Source: an uncultured Eubacteriaceae bacterium (lineage in GTDB: Bacteria > Bacillota > Clostridia > Peptostreptococcales > Anaerovoracaceae). From it: 64,000 bases of DNA. Numbering within the stretch: position 1 is the stretch's first letter; each line of letters opens with the position of its first letter. The DNA lies in the NCBI GenBank assembly GCA_903789635.1, contig CAIFEY010000005.1:22078-86077 (forward strand), read 5' to 3'. A model generated the notes under the pieces. It saw nothing but the letters and a program-made list of their open reading frames with translations. It was not told the DNA's origin and made no database searches. This document shows positions 8,486 through 17,857 of the stretch, piece by piece. The position numbers and the translations under genes were made by a program.

Positions 8486-10504
8486 CTAGTACGAGCTGTA
8501 CGCGTTCACGTCGATCAGCATGGTGCAGTCGACCTTGTGCTTTAAGATCAGCCGGTTGAAGTACCGCAGGTAGTAGATGTACTTGTTGCGGCTGCCGCGC
8601 GGAGCCTTGACCATGATGTGGTAGCGGAAGCTGTCCTTCCCCTTGAAGTTCATGCTGAGGCGCGGGACCAGGATTTTCTTAGCGTTCGGGAGACCGGCCT
8701 TCTCCAGGTAGGCCTTGCAGCGCTCCGCCATCTCGATTGCGACCGCCTCGCTCTCCGAGGTGAACGCCGCGATGATCAGGTCGGTGTACGGCGGGTAGTC
8801 CATGAACTTCCGAACCATGATCTCCTGCTGGAAGAACCCCTTGTAGTCGTGCTCGGCGGAGGCCTTCAGGGCGAAGTTCTCCGGAGTGTACGACTGCACG
8901 ATGACGAGCCCGCGCTCGCTGCCTCTGCCCGCGCGCCCCGCGACCTGCGTGACCAGCTGGAACGTGCGCTCCGTAGACCGGTAGTCCGGGATGTTCAGGC
9001 TGACGTCCGCGGAAATCACGCCGACCAGACCGACGTTGCGGAAGTCCAGACCCTTCGCGACCAGCTGCGTGCCGATCAGGATCTTGGTCTCTCCCTTGGA
9101 GAAGCTGCGGATGATCCGGTTGATCTCGGTGCGGTTTTTGGCGGTATCCAGGTCCAGGCGCGCGCACGGGTAATCCGGAAACTCCCTCGCCGCGGCCTCC
9201 TCGACCTGCTCCGTCCCGACGCCGAAGTACTTGATTCTCGGGCTGCCGCAGGACGGGCACTTGTCCGGGAGCGGGAAGCGCCTTCCGCAGTAGTGGCAGA
9301 CGGCCGCGTTCTCCCTCTTATGGTAAACCAGGGAGATCCCGCAGTCCGGGCACTGCAGCGATTCGCCGCAGTCACGGCAGGAGATGAACGTCGAGTAGCC
9401 CCTTCGGTTCTGGAACAGGATCACCTGCTTTCCCGAAGCGAGCGTGCCGCTCATGGCCTTGAGGAGCCGCTTGCTGAAGATACCGGTGTTGCCGGAGCGC
9501 AGCTCGATCCTCATGTCCACGAGCTCAACCAGCGGAAGCGGCGTCTTGTTGTAGCGCTTCTTCAGCTCGATCAGGGTGTAGACCCCCTCGCGCGCGCGTT
9601 CGTACGACACGACGGACGGAGTCGCGCTTCCCAGGATCAGGACGCCCTTGCTCGCCATCAGCCTCTTCACGGCGACGTCTACGGTCTCGTACTTAGGGGT
9701 CTGGTCCGACTTATACGTCGACTCGTGCTCCTCATCCAATATGATCACGCCGATGTTCTCCAGGGGCGCAAAAACGCCGATCCTCGCCCCGACGGCGATG
9801 TGTGCCTCGCCCTTCCTCAGGCGCATCCACTCGTCGAACCGTTCGCGGCCGGTCAGCTTGCTGTGCAGAACGGCGATCTCGTCACGGTCGAACCTGGCCA
9901 GGAGCCTCCGGACGATCTGCTCGGTGAGCGCGATCTCCGGCACCAGCAGGATGGCCGTCTGCCCCATGTCCAGGGCGTGCTGGATCACCTGCATGTAGAC
10001 CTCCGTCTTGCCGGAGCTCGTGACGCCGTGCAGCAGGAAGATTTCCCCTTTGCCGGCGTCCATGGAGGACTCGATTCGGCCGACGGCGGAGGCCTGCTCA
10101 TCAGTCAGGGCCTTGACCTCCTGGCCCTCTCCCTTTGTCTTCGCATAAGGACGCTTGGACTTTCCGGGGCGCGCGGCCTTGCCGGGCGGGATGAAGCAGT
10201 GCAGGGCGTCGTAGTATTTGATCCCGTATCGCTGGCGCATCCACTCCATCGTCTTCACCATCTCCTGGTTCAGCCGAAGGTCCGGATCCTTCTCGGCGAC
10301 CTCCTTGATGTGCGCGGAGGAGAGGTCTTTAGACGGCTGGACGCCGGTCTCGATGACCAGCGCCCGTTTAAGTCTGTTTCCCTTTCCGAACGGCACCTGT
10401 ACGATGTCGCCGACCTCGATGTCACCGTCCGCCGCGTAGGTGAACGGCTCGTCGGTGTGCCAGCTGTTCTGGTCCAGAATCAGGTTTACATACTGTTTGC
10501 TCAT
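8486..10504 (-). CDS. priA: Primosomal replication restart helicase PriA
   Basis: DNA helicase that reloads the replisome at stalled forks. The 672-residue protein is somewhat short for the family. It has an N-terminal 3'-DNA-binding domain (about 1-100), the Walker A segment GVTSSGKTEVY, the DEEH box within ILDEEHESTYKSDQ, SATPSV, a zinc-binding block with four Cys-x2-Cys pairs (CRDCG, CPDCG, CHYCG, CPSCG), and helicase motifs GTQLVAKGLDF and QVAGRAGRG. The frame is open upstream into asnA, but MSKQYVNLILD two bases after the asnA stop is the family start. It is probably cotranscribed with asnA. Confidence 0.95.
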   Translation of the reverse strand: MSKQYVNLILDQNSWHTDEPFTYAADGDIEVGDIVQVPFGKGNRLKRALVIETGVQPSKDLSSAHIKEVAEKDPDLRLNQEMVKTMEWMRQRYGIKYYDALHCFIPPGKAARPGKSKRPYAKTKGEGQEVKALTDEQASAVGRIESSMDAGKGEIFLLHGVTSSGKTEVYMQVIQHALDMGQTAILLVPEIALTEQIVRRLLARFDRDEIAVLHSKLTGRERFDEWMRLRKGEAHIAVGARIGVFAPLENIGVIILDEEHESTYKSDQTPKYETVDVAVKRLMASKGVLILGSATPSVVSYERAREGVYTLIELKKRYNKTPLPLVELVDMRIELRSGNTGIFSKRLLKAMSGTLASGKQVILFQNRRGYSTFISCRDCGESLQCPDCGISLVYHKRENAAVCHYCGRRFPLPDKCPSCGSPRIKYFGVGTEQVEEAAAREFPDYPCARLDLDTAKNRTEINRIIRSFSKGETKILIGTQLVAKGLDFRNVGLVGVISADVSLNIPDYRSTERTFQLVTQVAGRAGRGSERGLVIVQSYTPENFALKASAEHDYKGFFQQEIMVRKFMDYPPYTDLIIAAFTSESEAVAIEMAERCKAYLEKAGLPNAKKILVPRLSMNFKGKDSFRYHIMVKAPRGSRNKYIYYLRYFNRLILKHKVDCTMLIDVNAYSSY

Positions 10505-10506
10505 GT

Positions 10507-11517
10507 CTACAGCAGATCGATTCCGTTCTCCTGGCAGGTCTTGATCATGTCCTCCGGCCAGACGCTGACCTGAACCTCGCCGATATGTGCCTTGCGCAGG
10601 AAGTACATGCACAGGCGGCTCTGTCCGATTCCTCCTCCGATGGAGTACGGTAGCTGGTTGTGCAGGATCGCCTGCTGGAACGGCAGGTGACGCTTCTGCT
10701 CGTCGCCGGACATCGTCAGCTGACGGTCGAGCGCGGCGGCGTCGACACGGATTCCCATGGAGGACAGCTCGAACGCCCTGCCCAGGATGTCGTTCCAGAG
10801 GAGGATGTCGCCGTTCAGCTCCCAGTCGTCGTAGTCCGGGGCGCGTCCGTCGTGCGGCTCACCGGAGTTCAGCGGTCCGCCGATCTTCTCGATGAAGACC
10901 GCGCGCTTCTCCTCGCAGATCAGGTCCTCCCTCTCCTTCGGGGTCTTGCCCGGGTACATGTCCTCGAGCTCCTGCGACGTGATGAAGAAGATCTCGTTCG
11001 GAATCTCGTTCTGAATATCCCTGTAGAGGCGGTTGACATAATCGCTCAGGTTGCGGATCGCATTGTAGATCGTCGTGACCGTCTCGTGCAGGTAGTTCTG
11101 GTTTCTCTCCTCGACCGTGATGACCTTCTCCCAGTCCCACTGGTCGACGTAAATCGAGTGGAGGTTGTCGAGCTCCTCGTCCCTTCTGATCGCGTTCATG
11201 TCCGTGTAGATGCCGTGTTCAGGCTCCACGCCGTACTTTCCGAGCGCGTAGCGCTTCCACTTGGCCAGCGACTGCACGATCTCCACGCTCTTCTCGTCCA
11301 TGTCCTTCAGCGTGAAAGACACACGGCGCTCCACGCCGTTCAGCGTGTCATTCAGTCCGGAATCCGGGTCGACAAAAATCGGCGCCGACACTCTCCTCAG
11401 CTGCAGACCGTACGCCAGCTCCTGCTGGAAATAATCCTTGATCTTCTTGATCGCACGCTGCGTCTCGACAGGGTCCAGGATCGAATGATATCCCTCAGGG
11501 ATAATTAACTTTGACAT
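10507..11517 (-). CDS. asnA: Aspartate-ammonia ligase (AsnA)
   Basis: ATP-dependent asparagine synthetase using free ammonia. The 336-residue product matches the usual ~330 residues and the class II aminoacyl-tRNA-synthetase-like fold. Visible landmarks are ETQRAIKKIKDYFQ, RVSAPIFVDPDSGLND, GIYTDMNAIRRDE, VDQWDWEKV and GGGIGQSRLCMYFL followed by the HIGEVQVSVWP end. The start has GGAGG seven bases upstream; longer in-frame extensions lack a ribosome binding site. priA follows after two bases, an unusual pairing of amino-acid and replication genes. Confidence 0.95.
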   Translation of the reverse strand: MSKLIIPEGYHSILDPVETQRAIKKIKDYFQQELAYGLQLRRVSAPIFVDPDSGLNDTLNGVERRVSFTLKDMDEKSVEIVQSLAKWKRYALGKYGVEPEHGIYTDMNAIRRDEELDNLHSIYVDQWDWEKVITVEERNQNYLHETVTTIYNAIRNLSDYVNRLYRDIQNEIPNEIFFITSQELEDMYPGKTPKEREDLICEEKRAVFIEKIGGPLNSGEPHDGRAPDYDDWELNGDILLWNDILGRAFELSSMGIRVDAAALDRQLTMSGDEQKRHLPFQQAILHNQLPYSIGGGIGQSRLCMYFLRKAHIGEVQVSVWPEDMIKTCQENGIDLL

Positions 11518-11686
11518 CTCTATTCCTCCATGTATTATGACAAAAATCAAACGCGCAAGCCAGCAGCCGACCTGCCGTACTCCGCGTCTTCCGCAGTACC
11601 GGTTCCGCCTTTGTCGACAAAGTATGCCCAGACTCGCAGCAACTCTCTGCCGCCCGGCACACGCCCGCCTCACTCAGGCAGGAAAA

Positions 11687-12328
11687 TCAGTCCTGCGCGC
11701 TGTGTCTCTTTTCTTCCCTCTCCCGCATGGCCTTCGCCTTCCGCTGCTCCTCGGCCTGCCGCTTGGAATACACGCACCCGCAGTAGTTCTGCCGGTACAG
11801 CCCGTACTCCTCGGACATCCTGGTGCTGTTCAGAAAACCGTTTTTCTTCTTGAAGTCCATGTCGAGGAAAGACACCCCCTCGACCTGATCCGCGAGCGCC
11901 TCCGCGATCCCCGAGATCAGCGGATAGTTCTTATGCGGGCTCACCGTGAGCGTCGTTGTGAAAAGCGGAAATCCATGCTCTTTCGCGTACTTCACCGTCC
12001 CGGAAAGCCGCTGGGTGAAACAGACCGAGCAGCGTCTTCCGCCCTCCGGCTCGTTCTCCAGCCCCTTCACCATGCGGAAATAGGCATCGCGGTCCTGCTC
12101 GTAATTCCCTTCTGCGAACCCGACCTGCTCGTCCTGCCCGTGGGTTTCATTCCACTCCTGCAGGAACTTGATCTGGTTCTCCTTACGCCGCTCGTACTCC
12201 TCCGTCTCCGTGATTCCCGGATTGTAGAAAAATACGGTGATCGCATAGTCGCCTTCCTCACACAGCCTCTTGACGCAGGCCGTGCTGCACGGACCGCAGC
12301 AGCTGTGCAAAAGCAGTTTTTCCCTCAT
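11687..12328 (-). CDS. queH: Epoxyqueuosine reductase QueH
   Basis: Reduces epoxyqueuosine to queuosine in tRNA, the last step of queuosine synthesis, in organisms lacking the B12-dependent QueG. The 213-residue protein shows the QueH cysteine pattern: Cys10-Cys11-x2-Cys14 (SCCGPC), Cys100-x2-Cys103 (RRCSVCF) and Cys183-x-Cys185 (NYCGC). These ligate an Fe-S cluster and a nearby iron. The C-terminus is a charged helix. An extended -10 box TGGTATAAT is at 12366-12371, about 40 bases upstream. No other queuosine gene is in the window. Confidence 0.93.
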   Translation of the reverse strand: MREKLLLHSCCGPCSTACVKRLCEEGDYAITVFFYNPGITETEEYERRKENQIKFLQEWNETHGQDEQVGFAEGNYEQDRDAYFRMVKGLENEPEGGRRCSVCFTQRLSGTVKYAKEHGFPLFTTTLTVSPHKNYPLISGIAEALADQVEGVSFLDMDFKKKNGFLNSTRMSEEYGLYRQNYCGCVYSKRQAEEQRKAKAMREREEKRHSAQD

Positions 12329-12793
12329 GCTGTCCCCTTCCTTCGCTTGATGATGTACGGAAACCATTATACCATACTTGCCAATTGAAAAAAAGACGAG
12401 GCGGTGCGTGCGCAGACTCAGTCCGGAAACGATGGTGATCGATACCGACGAGTTAAAAGCCATTTTCCGTGTACCGATCCGAGAACAATAGTTAATAAAA
12501 TGGCCTCCAAAATCCACATGACAAAAGGTTTTCGAAAATCTTCATATTACATTGTTTAATCGCGATTATCTAACTCAAAAACGGCGCCCGAGTCTTCCGA
12601 GGCTAAACGCTGGAAATGCAGGTGCCGAAGCTGCCAAAGCCGAACGCTGAAAATGCAAGCGGTGAAAATGATCCCATCTACGAGCACAGCGGTTAAACCG
12701 CCGCCTGTTCTGCAGGCTTTGCGGGCATAAGTTCTCGAATGCCCCGCGAATGTGTTACAATGATGCAATATGCAGTACAAGAAAGGATTCACC
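12329..12793. other. Intergenic region between divergent queH and a radical-SAM gene
   Basis: Holds the queH promoter (TATAAT read on the minus strand at 12366-12371) and, for the plus-strand gene, a weak TACAAT box near 12757. Degenerate short repeats rich in AACGCTGAAAATGCA-like units occur around 12600-12660. No gene is supportable. Confidence 0.4.
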
Positions 12794-13780
12794 ATGACCG
12801 AGAAGAATATCGAAACCCACCTCTCCCCATCCGCCGTCTGGAACGCCGACGTCCCGCCGTTCACCGGCGTGAGAAAGACCGTCGACGGCGACGAGGCCGC
12901 AGAGCGCATGAACACCATCAACTACTGGCTCAAGCAGCGCTTCCACCACAAGATGATCAAGCTCTCCTTAGACGGAGGCTTCACCTGCCCGAACCGCGAC
13001 GGCACCAGGGGAACCGGCGGATGTACGTTCTGCAGCTCGACGGGAAGCGGCGAATTCGCGAGCGACATCGCGTCCCAGCTCGACCTGCTCCACGAAAAAT
13101 GGCCCAGGGCCGGCTGCCTCGCCTACTTCCAGAACCACACGAACACCTACGCGCCAGTGGATGTCCTGCGCGAGCGTTTCCGGAAAGCGCTGGAGGACCC
13201 GCGCATCGAGGGCCTCGTCGTCGCAACCCGCCCCGACTGCCTGCCGGATGAAGTCCTCGACCTGCTCAGCGAGATCGCGGAACATCACTTCCTCTGGATC
13301 GAGCTCGGCCTGCAGACGAGCAAGCCGGAGACCGTCCGCCTGATCAACCGCTGCTACGGAAACGACGAGTACACAGGCGCGATGCGCCGCCTGCGGGAAC
13401 GCGGCATCCACGCCGTCAGCCACCTGATCCTGGGCCTCCCGGGCGAGACCCGCGAGGACATGTTCCGCTCCCTTAACTTCGTAAAGGAAAACCACAGCTG
13501 GGGCATCAAGCTCCATCTCCTGAACGTGACCAAAGGCTCGCGCCTCGCCGAGGACCTGCCAGACTACGAGCCCTTCCCGTCGATGGAGAGCTACATCTCC
13601 CTCGTCTGCGACATGATCGAGCAGATCCCGCCCGAGATGGTCATCCACCGCCTGACCGCCGACGTGCCGCGCCCGCTTTTGATCGCCCCGTCCTGGAGCT
13701 TCCGCAAGCGCACGATCCTGAACGGCATCAACGCCGAGCTCAGACAAAGAGATTCCTGGCAGGGAAAATTCCTGGACTGA
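12794..13780 (+). CDS. Radical-SAM protein, TIGR01212/YhcC family
   Basis: A radical-SAM enzyme of the widespread YhcC-like family, whose reaction is not known. The 328-residue protein has the family's unusual cluster motif Cys65-x11-Cys77-x2-Cys80 within CPNRDGTRGTGGCTFC. It also has YFQNHTNTYAP, VATRPDCLPDE, WIELGLQTS and HLILGLPGETRED, which line up with the radical-SAM barrel. The start at 12794 follows GAAAGGA; an ATG eight codons upstream has no ribosome binding site. It stands alone, divergent from queH. Confidence 0.88.
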   Translation: MTEKNIETHLSPSAVWNADVPPFTGVRKTVDGDEAAERMNTINYWLKQRFHHKMIKLSLDGGFTCPNRDGTRGTGGCTFCSSTGSGEFASDIASQLDLLHEKWPRAGCLAYFQNHTNTYAPVDVLRERFRKALEDPRIEGLVVATRPDCLPDEVLDLLSEIAEHHFLWIELGLQTSKPETVRLINRCYGNDEYTGAMRRLRERGIHAVSHLILGLPGETREDMFRSLNFVKENHSWGIKLHLLNVTKGSRLAEDLPDYEPFPSMESYISLVCDMIEQIPPEMVIHRLTADVPRPLLIAPSWSFRKRTILNGINAELRQRDSWQGKFLD

Positions 13781-13830
13781 TGGGCGCCGCGTCAACATCG
13801 CCGCGCAATGAATGCCAGCGCCGTGGAGAT

Positions 13831-13943
13831 ATAATCTAACGACAGCGGATCCAGGGATACAGTACACATAGATTAGATCTATCGAAATACCCTCGGAAGG
13901 ATATTATTGACTATCGATTTTCAGTAAGAGGTCAAATTATGAA
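13831..13943 (+). repeat. Dispersed repeat B, full copy 1
   Basis: A 113-bp segment that aligns end to end with 45805-45917, which is also exactly 113 bp. Common parts are ATAATCTA.CGAC.GCGG, CAGTACACATAGATT..ATCTATCG, CGGA.GGATA, and TTTTCAG followed by a ribosome-binding-site-like GAGGTC and ATGAA. Similarity stops right after ATGAA. The possible reading frame here (MKRGCVFS...) is short and runs into a terminator, so it is not called a gene. Confidence 0.75.
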
Positions 13944-13974
13944 AAGAGGCTGCGTTTTTTCACAGCCTCTTTTC
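13942..13974 (-). terminator. Terminator after the glucosaminidase gene
   Basis: An 11-bp stem (AAAAGAGGCTG with CAGCCTCTTTT) flanked by A and T runs, about 105 bases downstream of the secreted glucosaminidase. It could work in both directions and shares the GGCTG core of the terminator family in this window. Confidence 0.7.
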
Positions 13975-14078
13975 GTATTCTTTATGTTCTATTTTGTGTT
14001 CAGCTGTTAAACAGCCTCGGGTGCGTGCCCGCGCTGCGGGCCCTGTTTTCCGCGGCTGCGCGGCGGCCTGCGCCTGCC

Positions 14079-16478
14079 CTACTGCGCGGTGATCGTGATC
14101 ATGTAGGTCCTCGTCTCGCCGGAGGAGGAGGTGCAGACGATCGTCGCCGTCTGCTGGGTCTGGCCGTTCATGCTGACCGACATGTTTCCGGTGACGGTGG
14201 CGCCGGTCTTGCTCGCGGCAGCCGCGTCGATCGTGACGGTGTCCGTGCTGCCCGCCTTCATGTCGAACTGCGTCGAATAGTTCGTCGTGTCGGAGGAGAT
14301 CAGGACCGTCCTGGTGCCGTTGACCGTGACGGACAGGGACTTCAGGTAGTAGTTGTTGTCTAAGTTGAAGTTCATCGCCGGGCTTCCGCAGGCCGATGCC
14401 GGCATGTTGCTGTATACCGGAATATCGAACTCCAGCGGCTTCTCGAGCACATTGTTGGCGCTGTACGAGTTATAGGAGCTGGCGGCGGTATTCACCGAAG
14501 CATAAACGGCGGACATGTAGATATGGGTTCCGACACTCGCCTGTCCGTTCAGCACGTTGAAGTGCTCCAGGTAAGCGGTGTACTGGTTGTTGTTGATGAA
14601 GTTCTTGGAGAGGAACTGAGCGCCTCCCGTAATCGCTTTCTCGAGCGTCGTCCAGCCCTGCGCCTTGGCGTACGCGATGCCGTTGGAGGCTCCGCCCGTG
14701 GTGGAATCCGATGCGCCGATGTTGAAGACGTTGTAGGCACCCTGGCTGCCGTCAATCAGAGAAGTCGTGGTCCCCTGCTCGGCGATTGCCTTTGACGCGA
14801 GGTAGACCGGGCTGACGTTGTACGTCTTTCCCGCCGCGACGAACATATCCGCGACGCCGGACTTCTTCAGCACTGAGTTCCGGTTCAGGATCGTCTGCAC
14901 CGTGTCCGCATCCTGGTAGGAACGGTAATTGTTGCCGAGGAACATGAACACGTTCTTGTCGGTCATCCAGTTGCGCGGGTTCATGTAGTACTGGACCGTC
15001 TTAGCGGAGGCCGCGACGAACGCGGAGGAATCCTTAGGCGTGTAGGTGCCGGTCAGGTAATTGAAGCAGCCAGGCTCGACGGAGAAGTATGTCGCAGGGA
15101 AGGCTCCCGTCTGGATTGTGTTGGTTCCGGAGTTAGCCATCATTCGAGTGACTGCATCGCTCCAGTCCAGGTTGGTCAGCGCCGGAGTGAACTTCCACGT
15201 CGGGTGTGCGGCGTGCAGAGCCTGCAGGTACGGCAGGTACGAGCTCGGGAAGCCGTCCTTGGTGATGTAGCTCGTCGTATCCGTCGTAGTATTGTCGGTA
15301 TCCGTATTTGTATTGTCGTTGTCGGTGTCCGTGCTCGAGGAGGTGAACTTCAGGAAGGAACCCTTGACGTAGACGTTCTTTCCGCTGACAGCTACACGGT
15401 ACCAGACGTCGGATTCCGCGGATCCGCCCGTTCCGAAGCTGCGCAGCTTGGCCTTGATGCTCGCGCCGTCAGCGACCTGTCCGCTTTTGGCAAAGCTCGT
15501 TCCCGGCCCCTTCCTCGTGTTCAGGCCGCCGGTCGCGTCGACAGTAACCTTGACCGCGTTCGGATAGCTCAGCGAGATCTGGTCGCGGCGGACGTAGCCG
15601 TTGACGTTGGACGCGTAGACCCAGCGCCTGGCTGTCTTGGTGCTCTTGGAGGAGGTGAACGTCTCCGAGGTGACCGTCAGCTCAGCGCCCTTCTTCAGCG
15701 TCTTGATCGATGCAGCAGAATTGGATGCCTTCTGGCGAACGACAGCCTTTGACGCCGTGACCTTGCCCGTGCCGTTTAAGATCGGTGTCGATGTCGTCGC
15801 GTTTGCATCCGGGTTTACCGCCGTCTTGGTGCTGTCATTGGTGCTGTCGTTATTATCCGTGTTCGTGTTAGCATTCGTGCTGTCGCCGGAGGACGGGTTC
15901 GTGAACGTGACGTATGACGCCGTGACGTAGGCGTTCTTTCCGTTCGCCTTCACGCGGTACCACTTGCTGCCGTCCGCCGCCTTGACGCGCTCACGGACGT
16001 AGAGGGACGTGCCCTTCTGCAGCAGCCCCAGGCTGGCGAAGCTCGTTCCGGCGCCCTTCCGAAGCCGCAGTGCATCAGTCGTCCACGCCGCTTTCTTGGC
16101 GAGTGTGACCTTTGTCAGATCCGTGCGGATAAAGCCCTTCAGCGAGGACACGTAGATCCAGCGGGTCTTCGCCTTGGTGCTGGACGCAGACGTGAACTTC
16201 TCGTAAGAAATAGTGTATTTCACGTTCTTGTTTACCGTGGCGAGCTTCTTTGATGAGGTCGAGGCGGATTTTCTTACCGCGGTGCCGTCTGCCTTGACGA
16301 CGGCCTTCGCCGGGACGCTTTTCCAGGTGCTTGCGGCAAAAGCCGAACTGCCCAGAGCAGGAACTCCGCTGATGAGCACCATCGCCGCGGACAGCGCCGA
16401 CACTGCCGTGCGCTTCAGGAATGTATGACGGGCGGAAGTCGTCCCGCCATTGTTTCTGTTTTTGTTCAGATAACTCAT
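14079..16478 (-). CDS. Secreted SH3-repeat glucosaminidase-like wall hydrolase
   Basis: Likely cleaves N-acetylglucosaminyl bonds of peptidoglycan outside the cell. The 799-residue protein starts with a long signal peptide (basic N-terminus, hydrophobic core, cut near SSAFA at about residue 48). About four bacterial SH3-type wall-binding modules follow, each with TAVRK/LRLRKGAGTSFA-like cores. They are separated by Asn/Asp/Thr-rich linkers. The LytD-type glucosaminidase domain begins near SYITKDGFPSSYLPYLQ and contains VYLASKAIAEQG (probable catalytic Glu) and YNVFNIGAS. The last ~100 residues look like a cadherin-like beta-sandwich. The start has AGGAG upstream. It is a single-gene unit with its own terminator. 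Confidence 0.88.
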   Translation of the reverse strand: MSYLNKNRNNGGTTSARHTFLKRTAVSALSAAMVLISGVPALGSSAFAASTWKSVPAKAVVKADGTAVRKSASTSSKKLATVNKNVKYTISYEKFTSASSTKAKTRWIYVSSLKGFIRTDLTKVTLAKKAAWTTDALRLRKGAGTSFASLGLLQKGTSLYVRERVKAADGSKWYRVKANGKNAYVTASYVTFTNPSSGDSTNANTNTDNNDSTNDSTKTAVNPDANATTSTPILNGTGKVTASKAVVRQKASNSAASIKTLKKGAELTVTSETFTSSKSTKTARRWVYASNVNGYVRRDQISLSYPNAVKVTVDATGGLNTRKGPGTSFAKSGQVADGASIKAKLRSFGTGGSAESDVWYRVAVSGKNVYVKGSFLKFTSSSTDTDNDNTNTDTDNTTTDTTSYITKDGFPSSYLPYLQALHAAHPTWKFTPALTNLDWSDAVTRMMANSGTNTIQTGAFPATYFSVEPGCFNYLTGTYTPKDSSAFVAASAKTVQYYMNPRNWMTDKNVFMFLGNNYRSYQDADTVQTILNRNSVLKKSGVADMFVAAGKTYNVSPVYLASKAIAEQGTTTSLIDGSQGAYNVFNIGASDSTTGGASNGIAYAKAQGWTTLEKAITGGAQFLSKNFINNNQYTAYLEHFNVLNGQASVGTHIYMSAVYASVNTAASSYNSYSANNVLEKPLEFDIPVYSNMPASACGSPAMNFNLDNNYYLKSLSVTVNGTRTVLISSDTTNYSTQFDMKAGSTDTVTIDAAAASKTGATVTGNMSVSMNGQTQQTATIVCTSSSGETRTYMITITAQ

Positions 16479-16828
16479 GACTCTCCTTTTCCTAATCTTT
16501 GTATAACTGCATGAATCATGCCGATCATAAACTTTGCATCTTTTTTCCGTGAACACGCGTGAACCGAAGAAATAATTTCACCGATCTCAACATATTCGTA
16601 TGATCCATTATCGCATGGATTCTGATAAATATCAAATTTTCAGATCGCTCACGAAGTCTGAAAAACCGCGGAAACATCCCGAAAATTGCCCTTTTCATTG
16701 TCAAGATCGTTAAATTATTCTCAGAAAAATTGAAATTAATTGTTTACGCACAAGAATGTTGGATTGAAAGTTGTGCGAACCTATATTATAATTACAATCG
16801 TAAACTAAGCAAAGGAAAGGTTGAGACC
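16479..16828. promoter_or_regulatory. Divergent promoter region with a plus-strand sigma-A promoter
   Basis: An AT-rich 350-base gap between two divergent genes. For the plus-strand radical-SAM gene there is TTGAAA (16764-16769), a 17-base spacer and TATAAT (16787-16792), about 37 bases before the start codon. No equally clear promoter is seen for the minus-strand hydrolase. Confidence 0.7.
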
Positions 16829-17725
16829 ATGAAAAATCCGTACAAGACTCGTGAGGGAGGGGCAACCGTTACGGTGTTTGCACCGTATGACTGCGGAAAC
16901 CACTGCCCATTCTGTATTAATAAAGGTGAATACTCCGATACAACCGGATTCAGCAAGGATAAAATTATCCCATCCATCAAACTCATGGATGAGATCACGC
17001 CGAACTGCGACTTTGTCTTCACTGGCGGCGAGCCGTTCGCCAACCGCGCGGCCCTGCAGGAGATGCTGGACCAGATTCCAAACACGCACCGCGTATTCAT
17101 CAACACTACACTGCCGACATTTGACGGCCAGACCGAGCAGGATCTGATCGACTTCACCGAGAAGAACAAGGATAAGATCACCTGCATCAACGTCTCCAGA
17201 CATCTGGTCAAGTACGTAGAGGAAGGTGCGGACGATCTTCTGTCCCGTCTTGCTGTACGCACACGAGTAAACTGCGTCCTGTATAAGGACTACCCGGCAG
17301 CGCGTCTCCCGGAGTACCTGGAGCGCTGGATCCCGTACAACATTCCGGTCCAGTTCCGCTTCGACTACACCGCGACAACGCCGGAAAACCTCTACGACCG
17401 CGAGGGCGACCCAATCCTGGCCGACCTGAACAAGATCGCGGAATACAAGGGTCTCGACGGATGCCGCATGCGCTGCGGATTCCACTACAACTATAAGGGC
17501 CTCACGCTGACCTACCACAAGACGCTGCCGTACTCCACCATCGTCGAGAAGGACAAGGAAGACGGCAAGACCTACGACATCCTCTACGACATCATCATCA
17601 AGCAGGACGGCGAAATCCGCTCCGACTGGGATGAATCTGTCCTCGATGTCGACGCCTACAGAAACGTGAAATTCGAGCCTTACGACCTCCGCGTCCTGGA
17701 GGGCGAGGTAGACTCCCAGTTCTAG
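16829..17725 (+). CDS. Stand-alone radical-SAM protein
   Basis: A radical-SAM domain protein of unknown substrate. The 298-residue product has a canonical Cys22-x3-Cys26-x2-Cys29 motif (CGNHCPFC), the GGEP motif in VFTGGEPFAN for SAM binding, and INTTLPTFDG in the next strand. Two cysteines in GCRMRCGF (about 210-220) could bind another metal or substrate. It lacks a SPASM-type cysteine tail. The start follows AAAGG and a good promoter. It forms a single-gene unit ended by a terminator, with no peptide or partner gene alongside, so a RiPP role is not suggested. Confidence 0.82.
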   Translation: MKNPYKTREGGATVTVFAPYDCGNHCPFCINKGEYSDTTGFSKDKIIPSIKLMDEITPNCDFVFTGGEPFANRAALQEMLDQIPNTHRVFINTTLPTFDGQTEQDLIDFTEKNKDKITCINVSRHLVKYVEEGADDLLSRLAVRTRVNCVLYKDYPAARLPEYLERWIPYNIPVQFRFDYTATTPENLYDREGDPILADLNKIAEYKGLDGCRMRCGFHYNYKGLTLTYHKTLPYSTIVEKDKEDGKTYDILYDIIIKQDGEIRSDWDESVLDVDAYRNVKFEPYDLRVLEGEVDSQF

Positions 17726-17797
17726 TTTCGCGTCCCCTGCCGCAGGTCAGGCTTAAGAGTCCGCCCAGCAGGGCAAAACCCCAAACTATCGATCCAT

Positions 17798-17857
17798 ACG
17801 GGCTGTTTCAGGATCGTCCGGCGCAGTGCCGTGACCTCCTGAACCACGCCCGTTTTT
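17798..17857 (+). terminator. Terminator of the radical-SAM gene
   Basis: An imperfect long hairpin with outer arms ACGGGC/GCCCGT and an inner TTCAGGA/TCCTGAA pairing, followed by TTTTTC and a second T run. It lies about 70 bases downstream of the stop. Confidence 0.75.

Noticed and set aside
8618..10573. A 651-codon plus-strand frame opposite priA
   Set aside because: It is the antisense shadow of a secure gene, rich in Arg, Leu and Asp, as expected for reverse frames of GC-rich coding DNA. No ribosome binding site or family motif.
13940..14008. Short frame after repeat B copy 1 (MKRGCVFS...)
   Set aside because: Made largely of the terminator and unrelated to the frame after repeat B copy 2, although a ribosome-binding-site-like word precedes both.
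16829..17725. RiPP maturase reading of the stand-alone radical-SAM gene
   Set aside because: No precursor peptide, transporter or SPASM cysteines nearby; the gene has its own promoter and terminator.
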